DNA from: Lytechinus pictus
Lineage: Eukaryota; Echinodermata; Echinoidea; Temnopleuroida; Toxopneustidae
Assembly: GCF_037042905.1 (NCBI RefSeq)
Contig: NC_087245.1
Span: 27,468,001-27,532,000 of the forward strand
Direction: 5' to 3'
DNA length: 64,000 nucleotides
Part shown: positions 23,693 through 34,600 of the stretch, one piece after another
Position numbering within the stretch: the stretch's first letter is position 1
Layout: each line of letters starts with the position of its first letter
Position numbers and translations under genes: made by a program
Notes under the pieces: generated by a model
What the model was told of the DNA's origin: nothing
What the model saw: the letters and a program-made list of their open reading frames with translations, nothing else
The model's database searches: none

Positions 23693-24406
23693 CCCCTTTT
23701 TTGCTTGTCATTTTTTTCACAACCAGCAGCACCCCCCCAGAAGCGGATCTAGAGGGGGGGTTGGGGGGGTTGCAACCCCCCCAAAAAAAAAATCCGGGGA
23801 CCATTTTTTTAAATCTTATCTTTTTTTTTAAACTTGTAATTTTATTTTATTATATTTCTATGTATTTATTTTTCAAAAATTTTCCCTACTGTGGGAGGGG
23901 GGACACCCCCCTCCCACACCCTCCCCCCTCGCTCGCTCCGCTCGCTTGGACTCGGTCGCTACGCTCCCTCGCATACCACCCCAACCCCCCCTTTATAAAA
24001 AGCTGGATCCGCCCCTGCCCCCCCCCTCTTCATAAGCCGTTCTCATGCCCCTGTCTTGCCCCTTCCCCGGAAAACATCTGCGTATACTGCCTTTGTATTT
24101 TTCATCAAGGAATTACATCGATGAGTGAAAATAGGAGGTATAATGCCATGGTAAAACGGCCATTCATATTTGAATAAGGCTTGATTTCTGAAAGAAAACT
24201 CCCTTTTTTGCTTGTCATTTTTTTCACAACCAACAGCACCCCCCCCCCCCCCTCTTCATAAGCCGTTCTCATGCCCCTGTCTTGCCCCTTCCCCGGAAAA
24301 CATCTGCGTATACTGCCTTTGTATTTTTCATCAAGGAATTGCATCGATGAGTGAAAATAGGAGGTATAATGCCATGGTAAAACGGCCATTCATATTTGAA
24401 TAAGGC
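23693..24406. repeat. Tandem duplication of a 207-bp unit
   Basis: Unit 1 (23693..24180, interrupted by an insertion) and unit 2 (24200..24406) run from CCCTTTTTTGCTTGTCATTT to CATATTTGAATAAGGC and are nearly identical, with only a few differences such as AATTACATCG versus AATTGCATCG. Nineteen bases separate them. The near identity points to a recent duplication. Confidence 0.9.
23738..24017. mobile_element. hAT-like MITE inside the first duplicated unit
   Basis: Ends CAGAAGCGGATCTAG and GCTGGATCCGCCCCTG are inverted. It interrupts a C-run that is uninterrupted in the second unit (24,239-24,252), so unit 2 serves as an empty site. The target duplication is a run of C and cannot be sized exactly. 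Confidence 0.87.
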
Positions 24407-25483
24407 AAAATTAATACTAGTCTCATGCATGACTATTGTATATAATGACAGATCAAACTAATTGATTTCCATCCGTAAGTAAATGATTTCAAAAATCCTC
24501 TTGAATTATCTTCTAAACACCTGTTCATTTTAAACCGAACTGTTAGAAATCATGTTTAGCTAACAACGGTGACAACGGCGGGGACAGGGCAGGAGCTGTT
24601 TATTATATCCTTTATAGATTTCTCAATTAAACAAGTCTGCAATTCAAGTGTTTATCAAATTAATCGGCGTATTTGGCGTATCCAGGGGCACGAAGTCCGC
24701 TGTTGGTTGGCGAGCGAAATAAAAGAAAGGAAAGGAAACAAATAATGAGAATATTAGACCTACATGTGGGAACAAAATAATGCCCTGTGTGATGAAAACA
24801 TACAAACTGTCTTTCACTTCGAAATGCTGGGTTTCACTTGCGAAACAGCAATTTACTCGTTCGATGCGCCCCCTCTCATAATAATCCATATATTAATTGC
24901 ATTTTGCTGCTTCTTGTACCCCATTCACTTGAATATCTCAATTGTTAAAAGTTTTTGCCGTGTTGTGGGCTCTAAATGCTTATTTGCGCTGGTGAAAAAG
25001 GGACTTTTCACTTAGATAAGTGTCAGTGGACAATTTTTTTTTACTTGGTCACTACCCTCCCTTGCACGGCATACAAGCATTTCCTCACTGCAATGCACGA
25101 CATGGCTCTATATATAGGATCCAAGGACTAGACAAAATGCAATCTAACGTCCACTGCAATTATTGTATATGCCGTGATGTAGGGTATCAATATGCGTTTC
25201 ACTGATTAAGATAATAAATGTTTTCACTCGGTCGCTACGCACCCTCGCATATATGTATTTTTTTTTCATCCCGGTTTTTGATGCAGACCTCTATCTACTC
25301 TCGTCTGAATGACCAAACTTTGCATTGTAGCGTGTAAAGAATATTTCATTCACGAATACCAAAGAAAGCTGCTAATTTATCTCTACATTCAGCCTTCCCC
25401 TCATCTATTGTATCCTCAGTTGTTGGAAATTCCTGGTAACGTCATATTTCCAATACGGTATGTCTGTGTTTGTATTTTATAAA
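24407..25483. other. Intergenic, no gene seen
   Basis: Several short open frames but no splice-supported or family-like coding segment. Confidence 0.4.
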
Positions 25484-25485
25484 TA

Positions 25486-26072
25486 AAGGTCAAGTCCACC
25501 CCAGAAAAATGTTGATTTGAATATAAAATAGAGAAAAATCAAACTATAGCATAATGCTGAAAATTTCAACAAATCGGATGTAAAATAAGAAAGTTATGAC
25601 ATTTTAAATTTTCGCTTATTTTTCACAAAACAGTGATATGCACAACTTAGTGATATGTAAATGAGACAGTCGATGATGTCCTCCACTCACTATTTCTTTT
25701 GTTTTTTATTGTTTGAATTATACAATATTTCATTTTTTTACAGATTTGACAACTTAGGACCAACTTGACTGAACCATATATTATTAAGCAATGCTAATTC
25801 CACTTGACAATGAGGAAAAACTTATAGAATATTTCATATAATAAAATACAAAAGAAATAGTGAGTGGATGACGTCATCAGTCGCCTCATTTACATACCGA
25901 CCAGGATGTGCATATAACTGTTTTGACTTTGTGAAATTAAGCGAAACTTTAAAATGTCATTACTTTTTAATTCTACATGTACATCCAATTTTGATGAAAT
26001 TTTCAGTGTTATGCTTGGTGGATTTTTCTCTTTTTATTCAAATACACTTTTTGTCGGGGTGGACTTGTCCTT
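25486..26072. mobile_element. TA-flanked MITE, AAGTCCACCCC family, full length
   Basis: Left end AAGGTCAAGTCCACCCC and right end GGGGTGGACTTGTCCTT are inverted, with TA on each side (25484-25485, 26073-26074). Both arms carry the ATCGGATGTAAAATAAGAAA-type block. TA target duplication fits Tc1/mariner-type mobilisation. Non-coding. Best-preserved of five related copies in the window. Confidence 0.87.
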
Positions 26073-26520
26073 TAATTGTTTCACTGAGCCATTTATCCTG
26101 GAAAATGGGGATGGGTGGAGGTTGTTTTATCATTCGCTTCCCCTCTAAAAAAAAACACCTTTTTTTTTTACTGTATGTCCGAAGATGTTTGCTCTTTCTG
26201 GCGAGGATTGCCAGATACGCCACTGATGTTATTCAAAGTTCGGAAACCTGGAATTCCCCGGCATTATCCAACTTCCCAACTGCGACATATCTGTTATTCT
26301 TTTTCCGTACCCTGACACAAAATATTTTCACAATTAAAAATACAATCCTTCAGATATAGCTTAATTAAAAGTTCGTAAATTCAGTTTTTTTTTTTGCATG
26401 AGAAGATATGATATTAAGTGATTAAGTCAGATTAATCATTCTATTCAACCGGGTCAGCCTATTTGAATATCATAAATTCGTCGTCTTAAAAGTGTCTGAA
26501 ATGTAGCCTACGTCTGTGGT

Positions 26521-26709
26521 GGGGAATCCCAGGATCTGCATGACTCAACTTATCTGCTGGACGGAGCGACACTCCCCTCGCGCGGTCCCATAACATGAAT
26601 CTCCCTTGACTATTGGCTCGCATTTGGGTAGAACGTGGGTATTGGCCAATCATAAACAAGAATATGTATAGTGCCATTGACATTCTCTGAGCTGAAGTTC
26701 ATATAAATA
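26521..26709 (+). promoter_or_regulatory. Candidate inducible promoter of the RIG-I-like receptor
   Basis: Motifs in order: GGGGAATCCC at 26521-26530 (a full match to the NF-kB consensus GGGRNWYYCC), TGACTCA at 26541-26547 (AP-1), ATTGG near 26612, ATTGGCCAAT at 26641-26650 (CCAAT in both directions) and TATAAATA at 26702-26709. The receptor's ATG lies about 370 bp further on. That gap would be 5' UTR if transcription starts about 30 bp after the TATA box. No interferon-response element (ISRE) was seen. The binding factors are inferred from motif only. Confidence 0.5.
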
Positions 26710-27076
26710 GTGATTATTTACAGCTTCTCGTGCCCAGCAATCTTGGGGTCGCTTATTAGCCTATGTCTACTGATTCATTCATTGTATTGTGTAGAATAAA
26801 AAAAACTCTTTCGCGAGGCATTCCAAATATTTTGTTGGGACGTGATTGGATCCACTGAAAGGCAACTGTCTATACTGATGAGAGAGAAGGTGGTCAAGTC
26901 AAACTAAAAAAAAAACAATTTCTATTCACAGCTCACAATAACAGCGAGTTTAAGAATTGCCTTACTACTGGTAGTGGTACAGTGCCGAAAAGTGGGAGGG
27001 ATTTGACGTCTGTTTAGCCGTGTGTGGTACATTTTCTCTTTCCTGTGCTCAAACAAAGTTTAATTAAAGAGAAGTG

Positions 27077-30000
27077 ATGGCCGCGGCCTCTGTGGATGCA
27101 CCGGAACAGGTACAGGACGAGCTTGAGGATAATAAGATCAAGCTCATAACAGAAGTCTACAGACCTATACTTATAGAGAATCTCGATGTGAGTGATATTG
27201 CAGAACATCTGAAGGTTCAGTTTGTTGGGAGAGATGACGGGGACGGCAGTCATGGTACGTATCACCTTTTCAATCATAATCATGGATATTGTGACGTAAA
27301 TCATTTCTTAAGTCAACTAATCTAATTCATAAAGCGTATTGTTTATGCTGATCACATACTTCAAAAACTTAATGTGTTGTCGGTATTCTTAAAAAAAAAC
27401 ACGTCTCGTGCTCTTGTTAATATTTACCCCCCCCCAAAAAAAAAAAATGTCTTGATTTTGAAAAAAAATCATACCGTCATAATTGTTAATTCATGATAAA
27501 CTTAATGTCTGAGTGGTTTATTATTATAATACTGAAATAAGAACTTCAGCGAAAATTGCATGATAACAATATTATTCATTTAAATTTAACGTTCCCTTTT
27601 GTAAAGAAATTGTTTAACATCCAGATCGTTCCATGCATCGTATAGGCTTATTTGTGCTAGAAGAAGAATCTATAATTAAATGATTAATTCTATAAATCGT
27701 TCACGGTTGTTTGGACATGTTGGAAGTGAGTATCTTGTACATAGAAGGAGAATGCCTGTATATTTCGCAGTAAATATGCAGTCATGGATATCCTCAACCG
27801 CGTAGCCAGGATTTCATTTTGGAGGGGGCGGTAAATGCACGCGAAGCGTGCCAACACTTACAGAGCGCGCGAAGCGCGCTCCCTAGGGGGTGGGTGCAGA
27901 GAGGGGGAGTTTCCCCCTCCCGCGCGAAGCGCGAAGCTTTTGGTGTTTCATAAATTAAAATGAAAAGGAACCGTCTCTCTTGTCTCTAGTACTTATATCA
28001 GCTCCAATTCAGTTGACTTTATTGTGATTTTGAACTTGTTTTTAAAAGTGATTGTGAACGCACAAAAAGGAATACAATGGAGGAAATTAAAATCATTATA
28101 ACCTCGCGCGAAGCGCGGAAGCTAAAGCGTTTTATCAATTTTTTTTGCCATGAAAAGGGTCCCGAGAAAAGGGTATTCTCAAAGATATATTGAATACTTC
28201 CTTGGAAATATCAGATTTGATTACAAACAATTTAGCGACAGTGCATATCTTTAACTCGCAAAACAGAGGAGAAGAAGTGTATATGCCGGGAGGAAGATAT
28301 TCCTCCCCGCGCAGAGCAATAAAACTCTGAAATTTCAAAGGGCGGACGTTTCATCAAATGCAGATATATCTAATACCCCATCGGCTCTAATTCAATTGAT
28401 TTCCTAAGATTATTGAACTTCATTACAAGGAAAATAGTGCGCAAAAAGTTGAAACTTCTGTGATTTATTAAAATAATATAAAAAAGGATGCCTAATTTCT
28501 TTGACTTATCCTGAAGCGCTTCATTTTTGTCTCACCTGCATAGCAGAGTGAGACTATAGGCGCCGCTTTTCCGACGGCGGCGGCGACGGCGACGGCGGCG
28601 GCGGCGGCGACGGCGGCGGCGGCGGCGTCAACACCAAATCTTAACCTGAGGTTAAGTTTTTGAAATGAAAGCATAACTTAGAAAGTATATGGACCTAGTT
28701 CATGAAACTTGGCCATAAGGTTAATCAAGTATTACTGAACATCCTGCCTGAGTTTCATGTCACATGACCAAGGTCAAAGGTCATTTAGGGTCAATGAACT
28801 TAGACCATGTTGGGGGAATCAACATCAAAATCTTAACCTAAGGTTAAGTTTTTGAAATGTCATCATAACTTAGAAAATATATGGACCTAGTTCATGAAAC
28901 TTATACATAAGGTTAATCAAGTATCACTGAACATCCTGTATGAGTTTCACGTCACATGACCAAGGTCAAAGGTCATTTAGGGTCAATGAACTTTGGCCGA
29001 ATTGGGGGTATCTGTTGAATTACCATCATAACTTTGAAAGTTTATGAATCTGATTCATGAAACTTGGACATAATAGTAATCAAGTATTACTGAACATCCT
29101 GTGCAAGTTTCAGGTCACATGATCAAGGTCAAAGGTCATTTAGGGTCAATGAACTTTGGCCAAATTGGGGTATTTGTTGAATTACAGCCATAAATTTGAA
29201 AGTGTGTTGGTCTAGTTCATAAAACTTGGACATAATAGTAATCAAGTATCACTGAACATCCTGTGCGAGTTTCAGGTCACATGATCAAGGTCAAAGGTCA
29301 TGTAAGGTCAAAGAACTTTGGCCACGTTGGGGGTATTTGTTGAATTGCCATCATATCTCTATAAGTGTATTGGTCTAGTTCATAAAACGTGGAAATAAGA
29401 GTAACCAAGTATCACTGAACATCTTGTGCGAGTTATAGTAGTTTTCAAAATCAGCACTGCTGCTATATTGAATCGCGTGATGCAGGTGAGACGGCCAGAG
29501 GCATTCCACTTGTTAATTATAAAGAAACCTAAGTGTCATTCAAAATTTCACACTGAGGGCAAAAACAGGACAGGAGATGAATGTGCAGGGAAATAACATG
29601 AAGATTAATAGAATTTGAAAAAAAATATTGTACTTTTTTATTTAATACGACACGAATTTTATACATTCCTCTTCAATTAGGAACCTGTTTGCCCCAAATT
29701 ATGGTTGTTTAGTAATGACCTGAAAAGCGGGAGAAGTTGACTTTATGGAGGTGACGGCAGAAATTGATATAAAGATTTTACCCGCCCGGAGCCGACCCGA
29801 CCAGAAGTTGCGCGATCAATAAAAAAAAAGATAACTTCATATACTTCGGCCTAACCTTACTCTAATTCCATGCCCTAATCTATACATTTGAACTTTAACT
29901 GGCAAGAAACACATATAGCTGAGGTGGAAAAGCAGAGTTAGAGAAAGGGTGGGGGAAACAATGGAGAACTTTTGTCATTTAACCGCGCGCAGCGCGGAAG

Positions 30001-31609
30001 CAAAATTCATATATAAATTTAAAGCAAGAGTGAAGGAGTTTCTCTTTTGAGAAAAAAAATAAAGAATAAAAAGAAAAAAAAACCGACAAAGCTACCTTTC
30101 TTCCCTTTCCTCCCTTCCCTTTTCCTTTTTTCCTCTTTTTCCCTTTTTTTTTTCTTTTTGGGGACGTTTTGGGGGGGGCGACCACCCCCACCGCCCCCCC
30201 CCCCCTGGCTACGCGCCTGGATATCCTGTCGATATACTAGATCTAATACACATTGCTATTCTATTCCTGTCTGCTTTCACCGGATAATTCTTTTTTTTTC
30301 TCTGTCATATTTATCTGGTTTTTTAAATTACATTCATCAGAGTTGGCATGGGGGGGGGGGGGGGTCCGGGGGATATAATGAGATCGAGCGAAAGCGTGTT
30401 CACTGCATGGGGGAATTTAAAGCGTATATGAACCACAGTAATTGTGGAAAACGCGACATGAAATATGTTATTTATCATAACAAATTAATGTAATTCTGAG
30501 TTTCCCATCCAATTTAGTTCAAAATAAGCTTCACCACAGCAACACTCGTTTCTACCGCCTACCGCCTATTTGCATGGAATGTAGGGGCTGCAGAACCGGG
30601 GGGGGGGGGGTGCTTAAGTCCCACCTTTTCAGACCAGTATATAGCCGGGGAGGGGGGATTCCCTGGGTTCCGCGTGAGAATTGTCTAAGGTCTAAATCGC
30701 GCTTCGCACTCGCATCACATCATCCTCTTCATGATGGTCCTATATGTGAAAATAGTGCTTAACATGTTCAACTCATTGTACACGCTTGCATTAATTTGAC
30801 TGAGATATACAGCTCGTTCTTTATTAAAGAAAACGAGGCTAACATGTCCAGTTTTCAGATTGGAATATAAAAAAGTTTCAGCTCGAGCTTTGTTCTTGCA
30901 TGTAGATATCAATTTCCTGTTAACAAAAAGTGCTATGAATTACCCGTTAAGAGGTCAAAATCGACAAAAATTTACCTTGGTATCGAATTATTTGGGAGAA
31001 GACACTCTTTCCAGCCATAAATTTATTATGTGTTTATGATATATTTATTCCATAAATGTGGGATTTGTGTCATTTTTTATCACTCCGTATATTGTTTGAT
31101 TTTTTTTTTGTCAACAGGGCCATGTTGGAAAACAGTGCACAGTATACAGGTATACATGGTATATTCGAACACGTCCTGTAAAAAATGTTTTGATGAAATG
31201 ACTGAATAAATGAATGAATGAAGAAATAGATAATTGAATGATTGAATAAATAATTGAAAGATAAATATCATCTTCGTTGTGTTGTTTGTTCTAGAGATGT
31301 TCAACGACGTTCTTGAGTTGATCGACACATCAAAGGCGACACGTAAAGAAATAACAAACAAATTCCTAGATGCACTCGATGCTAAGAAAGACAAAAGAGG
31401 GCTCTATCGCGCTGTTGTCGATGCTCTCTACCAATCAGGTAGGAATACAGCTCACCGGAAAAGTTTTAGAATATTCCTCATTGTTTTTATTGCTGTCTCT
31501 TTCTTTATCATTTTTTATAATGCAATAATTCATGTGATAACAAATTGTGTTTATTATCATTATTATTATTATCATCATCATCATCATTAGAAGTAGTAGT
31601 AGTAGTATA

Positions 31610-31642
<33 letters not shown>

Positions 31643-34600
31643 TTGATATATTCAGAATCATTACTATACTTATCATCATTGCCATAATGATTTTTATCAT
31701 GATTTTACTAATACTATTTCTACTATAAAGTTATTTGTTATTATAGCTATGATATACATGTTCGTGGAGGACTATACGTACGCAACTGCCAAACCAATGT
31801 GACACTGTTTTTCTACTTGACTTACTCTTATGTGACTGTGATATTTGAATATCCAATTGCTAAGTATTGGAGGGTAAGAGGCCAGGGACGGATGAAACTA
31901 GTGCTAAAAGTAATATGCATGAAGTATATTACAAGTTTATTAATATGATCTCCCGCTGGAAAAAAGTCAATTCCACCACAACAAAAAATACGATTTGAAT
32001 GAAAAGAGAAAAGTAAAAAAAAAATGCTGCATGTTGAAAATGTCATTAAAATAGGATCATCTAGAATTTCACTCATTTTCCACTAAACCGTTATTTACAC
32101 AAAACAGTGATATGTGAATGAGAGGGTTGATGGCCTCACTCGCTTCATTCTTTTGTATTCTGATTGTTTGAATTATACAATATTTCGTATTTCAGATATT
32201 TGGCAATAAAAAATCAAGCTCTTCCTTGAATCACATGACAGTTCCAGATGTTCAGAGAAAAAAAATGAGGAGAAGAAATGAGAATATTTCATGTTTTATA
32301 ATTAAATACGAAAGAAATTGTAAGAAGATGATGCCGATCATGCCGCAGGTTCTTTCTTTTACCTACCAATCAGGGTGTATAATATCATGAGGAAAAAATA
32401 GAATATATGCCATTTATGATGTCATAGGATGCATACCGACCCATACGTCCATATAATATTTATGTTAAAATACATCCGCTTTCGATGAAATTCTCATCAT
32501 TTTGCTTGTTTGAATAATATTATTTCATTCAAATCACCTTCTTGTTAGGGTGGACTTGTCTTGTCCGTTATGCTTACGCGCCTCAAATCCGCTGATATCT
32601 TACATGCAGATAACGATGCAATAGCACGCCATTTGGAGGGAACACGGCAACTCGACACAAAGAAAAGGGGACAGTATCGCTCTTTCCTTTGGCTCTACGC
32701 TAGTCTATTGGAGGACATCGAACCTCTCTGCCTCATTGTCGATCTGAAGGAATATCTAACGAAGCGAGATAGTGAAAAAATACGACAGACGGTACGATAC
32801 GTATATTAGGCCTATACTCCAAGTTTGTTTATCTCTGTTTATACAGACCCCCCTTCGGTCATTTTACTATTGTCATTCTTCACATCAGTTATACAGTGCG
32901 TCCCACAAAAAACGAAACCGAGATTTATCGATGATTTATCATAACTTAATCGCAAATACAATAAACAAATGACCTACCATTTTAAAGCTTAGAATCTCCT
33001 CTTTCATCTGAAATTACTTAGATTATTTCTCATTCACGCATGAGTGAGCAAAAACAATTTAAAAAGGGGATACCAAAAGTCACTTGGCGGGCCGTATCTG
33101 GGTTTTAAAAAGAAAACCACATTTTTGAAAAGTTCGATATCTGCTCTTTAATTTGATACCTCAATTACAGAAAATGGTCAAGAAATAACAAAGTTCTGGT
33201 TATTTGAAATAAGGCTTGAATTTCAATAATTTCATAAAATGAAGAGGTTTTACAGGCTAGCGTTCAAACTCACTCGACACTCCGTTTTGTTGACGATCAG
33301 CCATGCATTAAGTCTTTTGTTACCGTGCGATAGCTTCTGTGGGAAACCGGTGAAAACACGTTTATTTAATGAAATTATTGAAATACAAGCATTGTTTCGA
33401 GGGATCATAACTTTTTTACTACTTGACCATTTTCTGTGATTTAGGTATCAAAGAAAAGAGAAGATATTGAACTTTTTAGTCATGTGATTTTCTTTTTGAA
33501 ATTCAGACACCCCCGCCAAATGAGTTTTTGGCATCCTTTCTTCGAATTGTTTTTGCTCAATCATGCGTGAATGAGGAATAATCTAAGTAATACCAGATGA
33601 AAGAGGAGATTCTAAGCTTTACATTGGTAGGTCATTTGTCTATTTTATTTATGATTAAGTTATGATAAATCATCGCTAAATATCGGTTTCGTTTTTTCTG
33701 GGACGCACTGTATAAGCTTTAAACAAGAAATGTATAGTTACTGAATGAATCGATGCACGTAGTGGTGGGGGTCCTCCAAAAATATTGAATATACACCAAT
33801 CAACGGCGAAGGCTCGGCTCATCCTGAATATATCAATTAATATTACTAATCTTTCGAAGATTTTTTTAGATAAAATTTCGAAATACTTTGTGTATATAGA
33901 ATTCATGTCATGATTCCATTTATAATTTGTATATTGCGCTTTCTGTACAAATGGTTTGATCAATAATGTGGTCAGTTTTACGCCGCATGGCATGCATCTC
34001 GGAATTTATAGGTGACTTTAATTTTTGTTAAAACACTTCTAGGTGTGTAATCAAGGTAACTGTGCAGGCGCCTCAGAACTTCTCTTGAGACTGGACCGTA
34101 AATCAGAGGACTGCTTCAAAGAATTCATCCAGGCCCTTAAAAATCATGGCGTACACAAGCTTGCAAAGGAGATGGAGGACATGAAGAAGTTCGCCTTAGG
34201 AATCAGCGCAGATGATGATGATAATGATGCTGACAATGGTAATAATACCAATAGGCCTATAAAATTTCAAGGACCAAGCCAATCATATCCTTATTGTTAG
34301 TATAAAACTCGTCAAAATAAGTCTGGATATCTGCATTTTGAGACCTCGATCGATACCCTTTCCCCTATATACAGTAAAGGTATACTCTCATGTCATCGAC
34401 GAGATTTTTATAATGCTCTCTCTAATGAAAATAAAACCAAATAGGTCTAATATAAAAAAAAAAAATGTTTTATTTTCACTTACGACTGTATCCTATAATT
34501 TCTAAGGCTGTCTTTTTCCGATTACATAATCATGACAAGAAGGACCTTGCCATGAGAGGCTGGAACAACTTGAAACGAGGGTTGGGGCCGGGTTTGGTTT

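Noticed and set aside
23596..24177. 193-residue plus-strand open frame
   Set aside because: It runs through the hAT-like MITE and the tandem duplicated unit. The Pro/Phe-rich sequence comes from C and T tracts, and no family is recognisable.
25868..26359. 163-residue plus-strand open frame
   Set aside because: It starts inside the TA-flanked MITE and continues into unrelated AT-rich sequence with no recognisable domain.
28492..28674. Alanine/valine-run open frames at DR1 element ends (also 34,502 and 52,137)
   Set aside because: They are translations of the GGC/GAC triplet run in the element. The run varies in length between copies and has no gene context.
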